Shown one piece after another: positions 1-9,852 of a DNA stretch of 32,920 nt. The notes under the pieces are model-generated. The model did no database searches. It saw only the letters and a list, made by a program, of their open reading frames with translations, and was not told where the DNA came from. Each line of letters opens with the position of its first letter. Position 1 is the stretch's first letter. The DNA comes from Variovorax paradoxus (GTDB taxonomy: Bacteria; Pseudomonadota; Gammaproteobacteria; Burkholderiales; Burkholderiaceae_C), in the NCBI RefSeq assembly GCF_018614955.1, contig NZ_JAGGNV010000077.1, positions 1-32,920 on the forward strand. Direction: 5' to 3'. The position numbers and the translations under genes are program-made.

Positions 1-260
1 TGGATCGCATAGCCCGCGAGTAACGCGAGCAGGAAGCGCAGGGAAACGAACCACCAGAGCCATTTCAACAGCGCCACCCATCCGGCGCCATTTTCCGGCG
101 CCGCGAGCAGTGCATCCATCACCAAAGCGGTCTTGGCGAGACTCAGCCAAAGTGCCAAGGGAACGAGCAACACCCAAGCGACTTGCCAGGGGCCCCTGCC
201 AGCCGCCCCGAGTGGCTCGCGCGCCGGGACTGTGTGTCGATCGCGATGCGCATCGGACAC
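1..260 (-). CDS. partial membrane protein, unrecognised
   Basis: The C-terminal end lies outside the window. Read from a GTG at 260, the frame gives a short polar N-terminus (residues 1-25, Arg/His/Pro-rich) and then two strongly hydrophobic stretches, about residues 26-50 (WVLLVPLALWLSLAKTALV) and 60-86 (LLKWLWWFVSLRFLLALLAG), which read as transmembrane helices. A run of Gs sits just before the GTG and could act as a weak ribosome binding site. The same frame stays open upstream with in-frame ATGs at 308 and 554, but that part is Arg/Pro-rich with poor codon bias, so GTG260 is preferred. I do not recognise the family. It is oriented like the kinase operon upstream of it, about 390 bases away. 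Confidence 0.5.
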   Translation of the reverse strand, partial: MSDAHRDRHTVPAREPLGAAGRGPWQVAWVLLVPLALWLSLAKTALVMDALLAAPENGAGWVALLKWLWWFVSLRFLLALLAGYAI

Positions 261-647
261 CCCCCCAGAATGCCTGTTCGGTGCTGGAGTTCGACGCCTG
301 CGACGCATCAGCGCCGGAGTCTTTGGGGAGGACAACTTTAGTTCCCGTTGGTTCAGCATCGTACTCCCGCCGGATCCAGTCTTAAGGTCCATTGATTCAG
401 GGGCAGGTCGCTTGCCCGCCGAGTTCCACTCGAAGACGCGTCGAAGTGCTTCAACGAAGACGTCAAGAACGAAAGTCGCTCCGTTCTGTGGAACCGACAG
501 TTTGTGCACCGATAACGAGCGGCCCCCGAAGACAACGATGGCGCTGATCTTCATCGGGGCTAAGGGCTTCAGCAGATGTGGATCGTCGTCCGGAGACAGC
601 GTGACCGGCGAATGCGGCGAACGTACTGAACGGGACGGACTTGCCAG
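261..647. other. intergenic stretch with no convincing gene
   Basis: There is no convincing coding sequence. On the minus strand one frame stays open across the whole stretch and runs into the membrane-protein frame (in-frame ATGs at 554 and 308). Its predicted protein is low in recognisable structure and its third-position GC is lower than in the neighbours. It may be an N-terminal extension of that gene or chance. No hairpin followed by a T-run was seen downstream of the kinase stop. Confidence 0.4.
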
Positions 648-3112
<2,465 letters not shown>

Positions 3113-3116
<4 letters not shown>

Positions 3117-4816
3117 CTCGGCCCGTCCTGCTCGCCACGCAGCGACTCGACGACGTTCTTGAACTCCTCGCGGTTGCGCTCGCTCAGCGCGGAGAGGGCC
3201 TCGTGCGCCTGCAGGATTCGCTTCTGCACGACGGCCTGGTCGCCCCCCGTGCCCAGCGCGTAGAGCTCGGGCGCGGCGGGGATGTCCTCGCGGATCGCGG
3301 CCAGCACCTGCTGCATGCTCAGTTCCTCGAACAGGGCGTGCACGGCCGGCGTCACCCCCGCGAGCACCACGCCGCCCCGGGCGACCAGCTCGTGCACCGT
3401 GCCGAGGCAGGTGCTGTCCATGTACTCGCAGCCGGAGAGCTCCAGCACCAGAGGGCGCCTCCCGTCCAGCACGGCCAGGGCCGTTTCATGGAAGGCATCG
3501 CAATGCATCCAGCTGGCCCGGCCGCGCAGCGCAAGGTAGGCGGCATCAACGGTTTCGCCGTAGAACACCGCCTCGCCCTCGGGCCGCGGGGCGCCGGAAG
3601 CAGCAGCCGCGGGGAGCTCGGCGCCATTGTCGAACCAGGAGGCGCCCGCGTGCGCGTCGATGAGCAGGATGGTCACGTCATCGCGGTCCGCTCCCGCCGG
3701 GGCGTCACCGTGAAGCTGCGTCAACGCCTCCTGCGCACTGGAGAGCGGCTTGGCGAGCACCTGCTGCAGCAGTTCCAGCTCGCGCTCCGACCCGGAGGGC
3801 AGCAGCCCGTCGGTGTAGAGGAGGATCCGGTCGCCCGCCAGGAGCTGGAGACGCTCCTGCCCGAAGTGCGCGTCCGGCGCCAGCCCGAGCGCGGGCCCCG
3901 TGCGGCGGATCAGGCGCGTTTCCCGGCCGTCGCGTGCGTGCAGCACGGGCGGATGGCCCGCGGATGCCAGCGTGAGGCTCGCGTCCGAGCTATCCAGCAG
4001 GCCAAAGACGGCCGTCAGGAACAGTCCCGGCGCGGCGTGCGCCTCGCAGATCGAGCGGTTCACCGCGGCCAATACCTCCGCAGGCGGCAGCGCCAGGCCC
4101 GTCGCCGGGTCCACCAGGACCAGCCGCTGCTTGAACAGCACCGAGAGCATCGCCGAGGTCACCCCGTGGCCGGTGGCGTCGGCCAGGTAGAAGGCGAGGT
4201 GCCGCTCGCCCAGCCGGACCACGTCGTAGAGGTCGCCGCCCACATGCTGCCCCGGGCGGTAGACCGCCTGGATGCAATAGCCCTCCATGGGGGGCGGGCT
4301 GCGCGGCAGCAAGGCGCGCTGGATCACCTCCGCCCGCTCGAGGTCGCGGCGCAGCACTTCGGAGGTCTCCTGAAGTTCGTGGACCTTGCGCTGCAGCTCC
4401 CGGTGCAGCCGCTCGCGTTCAGCCAGCAGGTGCCGCCGCTCGAGCGCGTTGCGCACCGCGACCCCCATCTCTTCCGTGCGCGGCGACTTCGGCAGGAAGT
4501 CGAACGCCCCCAGCCGGATCGCGGCCACCGCCGAGTCGAAGGTCTCCAGCCCCGAAAGGACGATCCACATGGCGTCCGGCACTGCCTCGCGTCCCCAGCG
4601 CAGCAATTCCAGGCCATCCATCCGAGGCATCATGATGTCCGTCAGCACCAGGGCGACGTCCGGGTGCTCGCGCAGGACCTCCTGCGCCGCGATGCCGTCG
4701 GCAGCCTCCAGGACCGGAGCGCAGCCGAGGCTTTCCAGTGCCAGCTTCACCATCAGTCGGGCCACCGGCTCGTCGTCCACCACCAGCGCGACGGGAGGGA
4801 CAGGGTCGAGGTTCAT
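3113..4816 (-). CDS. response regulator with SpoIIE phosphatase and STAS domains
   Basis: A 567-aa protein in a partner-switching system. Residues 5-120 are a receiver (D14-D15, phosphoacceptor D60, K110), followed by a coiled coil (about 120-165). Residues about 175-388 are a SpoIIE/PP2C serine phosphatase with GGDLYDV (193-199), DATGHG (213-218), ASAGHPP (284-290), YTDGL (334-338) and DRDDVT (377-382). Residues about 414-520 resemble a STAS anti-sigma antagonist domain with a DSTCLG motif, S468 being the expected phosphorylated serine. A C-terminal helical tail follows. The ATG at 4816 was chosen because AGGGGA lies about 6 bases upstream and the receiver starts at once; the open frame extends further upstream but reads as non-coding. 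RsbU-type enzymes dephosphorylate a separate STAS protein, whereas here phosphatase and antagonist are in one chain. No anti-sigma kinase of the RsbW type was seen in the window. Confidence 0.93.
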
Positions 4817-5020
4817 CACATCCCCTAGCAGCGAGTGCGCCGTGCAGGACAGAATTCTCCGAGGCGGCGGGCGCGATGGCAAGCCACTGACGTACAGGCA
4901 GCGGCGCCGCGATCGCGTTCGAATGTGGCGGGTCGGCGCGCGCTCCCCGGTCTGAAGCCCTGTGAACCGGGCAACCATGGCAACTGCGAGTGGCTTGCGA
5001 AGGAGATAATTTCCACTCGA

Positions 5021-5032
5021 CGTTCGCGAACG
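5021..5032. promoter_or_regulatory. 12-bp palindrome in the leader of the 73-aa gene
   Basis: CGTTCGCGAACG is a perfect palindrome immediately before the GGAGG ribosome binding site of the small gene starting at 5040. It lies in the 223-bp region between divergent transcription units. It could be an operator or a leader hairpin; nothing more can be said from one copy. Confidence 0.3.
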
Positions 5033-5039
5033 GAGGACC

Positions 5040-5261
5040 ATGCTTGACAAGAGAATGATGCCCGCCAAGCGCATCGAGGTCACCGACCAGGTTGGCAAAC
5101 GGCACGTTGTGGTGAAGTACACCGAGCGCCTCGACGGCGGAGCGCGCCACCAAGACGAAATCGCAGCCGAATACCGGCTTGAGACGGGGATGAGCGTCGA
5201 CAAGACCGGCGCGGATACGTTCCAAACAGCGAACGGGCGGCTTCGACTCAAAGCGCTTTAA
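5040..5261 (+). CDS. small hypothetical protein (73 aa)
   Basis: This reading frame has a clear ribosome binding site (GGAGG, with its last G 4 bases before the ATG). The protein is charged and soluble, with no signal peptide or transmembrane stretch. The middle (KRIEVTDQVGKRHVVVKYTE) has an alternating hydrophobic pattern suggesting a small beta-sheet. The end (about residues 44-70) reads as one more strand pair. I do not recognise a family. It is transcribed away from the phosphatase/kinase operon. Downstream lies degenerate sequence, so it is probably monocistronic. That it is a real gene is well supported by the ribosome binding site and codon use. Confidence 0.75.
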   Translation: MLDKRMMPAKRIEVTDQVGKRHVVVKYTERLDGGARHQDEIAAEYRLETGMSVDKTGADTFQTANGRLRLKAL

Positions 5262-5487
5262 AGGGACGAAAGCTCGGCATGCCGGGATACAGCCGACAGG
5301 ATCAACTACACCTCTGGTTTGGGCGATGCATTCGGACGATTGGCGGTCGCTCTAGAAAGCCTTGTTCGGCTCGCATTAGAAGCAGCGGCAATAGAAACGT
5401 CCGTCTGCCATGGCGGAGCCTCCAAATGTTGGGAGCCTTCAGCTTAGGGCCGAGAGTGCAAGCAGAAAAGCCACTTCAGTGGACTCT

Positions 5488-5602
5488 TCTGAAAAGGAAA
5501 CCGACAGCTTTGGCAGAGCCGCGCCGCGTTGAAACCGACGCTTAGTCAGTCCGGCACCACCGACCAGAATCCGGGCACACACTGGCGCGCGCGCCGTTCA
5601 GC
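5488..5602. repeat. dispersed repeat, copy A
   Basis: This 115-bp segment matches 17841-17957 at roughly 85% by eye with two single-base gaps; the last 55 bp differ at only about three positions. Its right edge (GTTCAGC) is exactly where recognisable cytochrome P450 coding sequence begins. On the minus strand it encodes the peptide NGARASVCPDSGRWCR followed shortly by a stop. The stretch 5262-5487 to its left holds no convincing gene. Confidence 0.8.
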
Positions 5603-6140
5603 ACGATTGCCTGGCTCATCTGGCTTCTGTTCAAGAATCCGTCGGCGCTGGAGCAGTGCCGAAATGAAGTGCGGCGCGCCATCGCCGAACTGTCGTCAAT
5701 GACTCCGGATACGATTGCGTCGCTAAACTACCTCGAAGCCTGTGCCACCGAGGCTATGCGCCTGAAACCCGCCGCGCCGACCATCCTGAATGAGGCACGG
5801 TCGGCGATGTCCGGATCAAGGCCGGTACTATTGTCTGGCTCGTCTCCGGCATGACACGCTTGACGAGCATTTCTTCCCGAATCCCAAGCCGCAGCGCTGG
5901 CAAACTGGCGCGCACGGATCCGACTCAGCCAAACGCATAGCCATGCCCTTCGGTGGTGGTCCACGGATCTGCCCGGGCCGCTATCTGGCGCTGCTGGAGA
6001 TCAAGATGGCGATGGCCATGCTACTCGGCCAATTCGATGTGAAAAGCGTGGCCACTTCGGATGGGAAAGATCCTGCGGAATACCTAGCCCTCACCATGGC
6101 GCCGGTCGGGTTGTGCATGCGAGTTCGCGAACGCATGTGA
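5603..6140 (+). pseudogene. cytochrome P450 remnant, 5'-truncated and frameshifted
   Basis: Only the C-terminal third or so of a P450 survives, split over three reading frames. The first segment (from about 5603) matches the end of the I-helix and continues through the K-helix ExxR motif (EAMR). Around 5803 the homology moves to another frame (GDVRIKAGTIVW), and around 5850 to a third (RHDTLDEHFFPNP). The third carries the heme-binding motif FGGGPRICPG with the cysteine ligand and runs to a normal stop at 6140. The oxygen-binding part of the I-helix and everything before it are missing, cut at the edge of the dispersed repeat. The product cannot be functional. The substrate class is unknown. 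Confidence 0.9.
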
Positions 6141-6215
6141 ACCCCACTGAGGACAACTCCGCCGAGCGCGTGTCGATTGCTGTGCTCTCGGCTGGTTTGG
6201 TGGGCTCCAACGAGT

Positions 6216-6698
6216 TCAACTCAAATCAGCGTCGAAGGAATGGCTGCACTTAGGGCAGGCGATCTGCACATGTGTACCGAGTGGAGCACGCAACCGCTGC
6301 GAACACGTCGGGCAAGGCAAGACGAGCAGTTCGCCCGCAGGAGCGCCCAGCTTGAACTGCTCTTTGGCAAGCCGTCTCAGCTCCGTCAAAGGCCCCTGTA
6401 CTTCGTACCGGAACTGCGCCTTTGCCGTTTCGGCGATGGCGAGGTGCTTGGCAACGATCCTTCTGAACCGCCAGGACCCATCTACCGGCAGGGCTTTGAG
6501 TAGCTCGACGACATAGCTCAAGGCAATGTCGTGGTCTGTCGGCCGATATTGCGCCAACGTCGCCCCAATTTTCTGCACGCGCTGGTTCAACCGCTCGTCG
6601 TAAGGAACACGATATTCCAGCACAAGTAACCGCACGGCAGCAGCGGTGGTCCTTCCTCGGCACCAGCCCTCCAACAGCGAGTAAAACAATCCGGACAT
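6216..6698 (-). CDS. hypothetical protein with C-terminal zinc ribbon
   Basis: A 160-aa protein starting at ATG 6698, preceded by GAGGG at a good distance; upstream in-frame ATGs have no such site. Residues 1-125 look mostly helical (SYVVELLKALP, RFRRIVAKHLAIAE, LTELRRLAKEQF) and I do not recognise them. The C-terminal 35 residues carry CPTC and CPKC about 21 residues apart, a typical zinc-ribbon arrangement like that in many DNA- or RNA-associated proteins. The last residues are acidic. Neighbours are a P450 remnant and a lipoprotein gene, so context gives no function. Codon bias is weaker than in the surrounding genes, which may indicate recent acquisition. Confidence 0.7.
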   Translation of the reverse strand: MSGLFYSLLEGWCRGRTTAAAVRLLVLEYRVPYDERLNQRVQKIGATLAQYRPTDHDIALSYVVELLKALPVDGSWRFRRIVAKHLAIAETAKAQFRYEVQGPLTELRRLAKEQFKLGAPAGELLVLPCPTCSQRLRAPLGTHVQIACPKCSHSFDADLS

Positions 6699-6829
6699 AG
6701 CACCCTCATTTGTGAGGTCAGTACATAGGCTTTGCGATCTCCCCTCAAGGGGCAAACCGCCTGAACGCTGGGGGAGATCTGCCCCAAGACGGGCGTTGAG
6801 AACCAGCTCTACCGATGGATCCATCAAAG

Positions 6830-6857
6830 AAGAACAGCCCCGAGCGGGGCTGTTCTT
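6830..6857 (-). terminator. rho-independent terminator of the lipoprotein gene
   Basis: A perfect 12-bp stem (AAGAACAGCCCC / GGGGCTGTTCTT) with a 4-base loop lies 17 bases past the stop of the minus-strand gene. Read on the minus strand, the stem is followed by CTTTG, so the T-run is short but present. Confidence 0.8.
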
Positions 6858-6874
6858 GGAGCCCGCCGCGGCTG

Positions 6875-8986
6875 CTACTGGAGCTTGTAGAACCCGATCT
6901 TCTTGCTGATCTCGACCTGGCGCGCGTTGCGGGCCCAGAGTTCGACAGTGTTGATCGATGTGCCCTCGGCGTACTGCTGGCCGAAGGTGTTGTCGCAATG
7001 CTTGTCGCTGCTGCCTTGGATCGAGCAGAACACCATCGCCTTGCGCGCCGAGCTCGCTACGCCGGTGCTGTCGTTGAAGCGCGCGCCCGGCTGGCCGGCA
7101 GTGGTGCTGCCGAAGGGCGCACGACCGTACACGGCCAACGAGGTCGGCGCCAGCGCGCCCTGCGGCACAGTCCAGGCGTCCAGCTGACCGTCGGCGCTGA
7201 AGTCGACGTTGTTCGGGTCGTTTTGGCTGGGCGCGCCGAAGATGCTGGCGCCGTCGGTCGCGATGTCGGTGTCAGAGAGCAACTCGGCACGCATCGTCGC
7301 TGTGATGTTCGCAAAGGCGAGCTGCCGGATCTCGGCGACCGACTGCGCACGGGCCAAGGTGCGGTACTTCTGCGTTGCTACGCTGGCGTTGCTGGTGTCG
7401 AAGAACTCCAGCGTCCACACGCTCTGGTTCTGCAGTGCCGCGATTTGCGCGTCGGTGTACTGCGTGCCCACGAAATAGAGGCCGAGCTCCTTGTCGGCCG
7501 GGTTGCCGGCAGTGGCCGTGTTTTGGTAGGCCCCGGCGAACCGAACGATCGGGCTGCCGCTCGGCGTAACGCCGTCGTCCTTCATCACCACCAAGTACGA
7601 CAGGCCCGCTTGCGGCACGAACGTGCGAACCACGCCGTCGGGCGCGGTCACCAGCACCTTGCTGAAGATCGGGTTGCCGCTGCCGTCGGTCCTGTTGTCG
7701 ATGTTGATGTTGTAGCCAGTGGTGTAGGAGCTGAAGTTCGGCGTAGTGATCAGGTCGCGGTGCTCCGAGAAGGGGCGCACGCTGGCGCTGTAGTCGTAGC
7801 CGTTGCCCGCGAGCTTGAGCGTGCCGCCGACATTGCGCGCAATGAGGGTGTCGCTCTCGGTATTGCCGGCCGTGTCGGTCCAGCGGTAGCTGAACACCAG
7901 GTCGCCGTTGGCGCGCACGAATTCAAAGTTGCCGCGGTCCCATACCAGGCCGGTAGGGCCGGGCCGGAACAGGCTGTTGAATGCGCCCCTGTTGCTGGCG
8001 GTGCGGCCCACGGTGTTGCCGTTGCTGTAGTAGGTGGACGGGTCGTCGCCGACAAACAGCGTGCGGCAGGCCGGCGCAATCACGTCGGCCGGACCGCCTG
8101 TGACGGGGGCCGTGTCGTTCGGCGCGTTGACCCGTTGCGACAGCGGCAGCACATAGCAGGCCGTGAGACGCGTGAAGAGGTCAGCTACCGTCGCAGGCGA
8201 GGGCGTATTCGTCAACGCGCTGGCTTCGATGGCCGGCAGCACCGGAGTGGTGGCGCTGCTGGTGCTGTAGCTGATGGACAGCGGCGCGCTGCCGTCGGCC
8301 GAGGGCGTGGCCTTGACGGTGATTTCGATGTTGGCGGCGGTGCCGTCGGGCAGCACGCTGACCGAGATCGAATCGAGCACCTTGTCCTGACCGGTGCCGT
8401 CGGCCGCGAAGCTGCCCGAGATCGGGTCGATCGCCCCCTGGCCCAGAGCCGACAACAGCGGGGCGATGGCGGCTACCAGTTCGTCGGTCTGCTTCTTGAT
8501 CGTGTCGGCCGTCACAGCGCTGGGATTGGTCTGGATCGCGCCGGCCAGGCTGGCAGGGTTGCCGTCGGGCGAGAGCTCAGCCACGATGATGGTGGTCAGT
8601 GGCGTAACGTTGGCGGTGCCGCCGGTCGCGCTGGCCGTGGTGCTGTAGAAAGTCTGGTCGTCACGCACGGCCTTGATGACCAGCGGCGCCTTGGTGCTGG
8701 CCGGCAAGGTGCAGGCATAGGCGCCGGCGCTGTCGGTCTGGGTCGTGCAGACCGTGGCTCCGGTCTGGTCGACCACGGTGATTGTGGCGCCGCTGAACGC
8801 CGCACCGGTGGCGGCCACGCCGCTGAGCTTGGCGGCCGTCGTGGTGCCGCCGGTGTCGGTGCTGCCCGTGCCGCCGGCGGCGATCGGGAATCCTCCTCCA
8901 CCTCCCCCGCCGCCTCCGCAGGCGGCCAGCGAGAGCACCAGTGCCGCGGCGCAGCCGGCACGGATCTTGGGGGAAATGGATGTCAT
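6875..8986 (-). CDS. large lipoprotein of unknown function
   Basis: A 703-aa secreted lipoprotein. The N-terminus is a lipoprotein signal peptide with lipobox LAAC (C23), directly followed by a run of nine glycines, then a Gly/Thr/Ser-rich linker. Residues about 52-120 resemble a small carboxypeptidase-regulatory-like beta-sandwich (GATITVVDQTGATVCTTQTD, then SAGAYACTLP). The rest is rich in Thr, Ser, Asn and aromatic residues, as in outer-membrane or surface proteins, and has no catalytic motif I recognise. ATG 8986 was chosen because GAGGAG lies upstream and the signal peptide begins there; the frame is open further upstream but antisense to the response regulator gene. It has its own terminator. 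It diverges from the two-component pair at 9128, so that pair may control it (inference). Confidence 0.88.
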   Translation of the reverse strand: MTSISPKIRAGCAAALVLSLAACGGGGGGGGGFPIAAGGTGSTDTGGTTTAAKLSGVAATGAAFSGATITVVDQTGATVCTTQTDSAGAYACTLPASTKAPLVIKAVRDDQTFYSTTASATGGTANVTPLTTIIVAELSPDGNPASLAGAIQTNPSAVTADTIKKQTDELVAAIAPLLSALGQGAIDPISGSFAADGTGQDKVLDSISVSVLPDGTAANIEITVKATPSADGSAPLSISYSTSSATTPVLPAIEASALTNTPSPATVADLFTRLTACYVLPLSQRVNAPNDTAPVTGGPADVIAPACRTLFVGDDPSTYYSNGNTVGRTASNRGAFNSLFRPGPTGLVWDRGNFEFVRANGDLVFSYRWTDTAGNTESDTLIARNVGGTLKLAGNGYDYSASVRPFSEHRDLITTPNFSSYTTGYNINIDNRTDGSGNPIFSKVLVTAPDGVVRTFVPQAGLSYLVVMKDDGVTPSGSPIVRFAGAYQNTATAGNPADKELGLYFVGTQYTDAQIAALQNQSVWTLEFFDTSNASVATQKYRTLARAQSVAEIRQLAFANITATMRAELLSDTDIATDGASIFGAPSQNDPNNVDFSADGQLDAWTVPQGALAPTSLAVYGRAPFGSTTAGQPGARFNDSTGVASSARKAMVFCSIQGSSDKHCDNTFGQQYAEGTSINTVELWARNARQVEISKKIGFYKLQ

Positions 8987-9127
8987 GAAAAGAACTCCTC
9001 GTGGTTTTGGGTTGTTTGACAAGCGCTTACGTGAAAAGAAGCGACGCGAGTGTCGAGGCAGGGTCGGCGAGAGCGCATCCCATGAACGAGTGAGGCGAGG
9101 GCGGCCTGCGGCGGGTTCTGTGGCTTT
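8987..9127. promoter_or_regulatory. divergent promoter region, lipoprotein / response regulator
   Basis: This 141-bp region must hold the promoters of both divergent units. It contains the palindrome AAGCGCTT (9021-9028) inside ACAAGCGCTTACGT. A TTGACA (9016-9021) on the plus strand overlaps it but has no good -10 at 17 bases. A regulator site is plausible but not proven. Confidence 0.4.
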
Positions 9128-9850
9128 ATGCTCACTGCCATGCAAACAGAGGGATCCGAGGCGGAGACGCCGAGCCGTTGGAACGTGCTGGTGGTCGAGG
9201 ACGATCGCAATGCGCGCGCGTTCTTCGAAGCCAGCGTGCGGCGCAGCCCGCAGCTGCGCTGGCTGGACGGCCTGGGCACGGTGCGCGAAGCGCTGGCCTG
9301 GCTGGCCGACGCCAACGAGATTCCCGACGTGCTGCTGGCCGATCTGGGCCTGCCCGACGGCAGCGGGCTGGACGTGATCCGAGCTGCGGTGGCGCGTTTT
9401 CCGGAATGCGAGCCGCTGGTGGTTTCCGTGTTCGGCGACGAGGACAACGTGCTCGCCAGTATCGAGGCCGGGGCCGTGGGCTACATCCATAAAGATGCCG
9501 CGCCCGAGGACATCGCTCACACCATCCTGGAGATGAAGGCGGGCGCCTCGCCGATCTCGCCGATGATCGCGCGTCGCGTGCTCGCCAAGTACCGCAGCAT
9601 GCGGCTCGAGCGCGACGTCCCGCAGGCGGCGCTGCCGGAAGCGCCGCCCCTGCTCTCGGCGCGCGAGCAGGAGGTGCTGTCGCTGATCGCACGCGGCTTC
9701 TCCTATGCCGAAATCGCACGCCTTCACGGCCTGAGCGTGCACACCGTTCAGACGCACATCAAGAATCTCTACGGCAAGCTGGCGGTGCACTCCAAGAACG
9801 AAGCAGTGTTCGAGGCCATGCGCCTCGGGCTGCTGCGCCACCCGGGCTGA
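9128..9850 (+). CDS. NarL/LuxR-family response regulator
   Basis: A 240-aa response regulator. Residues 18-135 form a receiver with the acidic pair D25-D26, phosphoacceptor D72 in ADLGLPDGSG, and K122. Residues about 172-238 form a LuxR-type helix-turn-helix (LSAREQEVLSLIARG, SYAEIARLHGLSVHTVQTHIKNLYGKL). It should bind DNA as a dimer when phosphorylated. The partner is the histidine kinase beginning 3 bases after its stop, so the two form an operon. The ATG at 9128 or the one at 9140 could be the start; neither has a strong ribosome binding site. Its target is unknown; the divergent lipoprotein gene is the nearest candidate. Confidence 0.95.
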   Translation: MLTAMQTEGSEAETPSRWNVLVVEDDRNARAFFEASVRRSPQLRWLDGLGTVREALAWLADANEIPDVLLADLGLPDGSGLDVIRAAVARFPECEPLVVSVFGDEDNVLASIEAGAVGYIHKDAAPEDIAHTILEMKAGASPISPMIARRVLAKYRSMRLERDVPQAALPEAPPLLSAREQEVLSLIARGFSYAEIARLHGLSVHTVQTHIKNLYGKLAVHSKNEAVFEAMRLGLLRHPG

Positions 9851-9852
9851 GC

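Noticed and set aside
4817..5251. N-terminal extension of the phosphatase gene to 5251
   Set aside because: It is antisense to the 73-aa gene, reads as low-quality sequence, and the ATG at 4816 has a good ribosome binding site right before the receiver domain.
5279..5545. An 88-codon plus-strand frame before the P450 remnant
   Set aside because: It has no ribosome binding site, poor codon bias, and overlaps the dispersed repeat in a frame that the second copy does not keep.
6815..9019. A 734-codon plus-strand frame opposite the lipoprotein gene
   Set aside because: Composition is Gly/Arg/Val-rich shadow sequence; the minus strand has a signal peptide, ribosome binding site and terminator.
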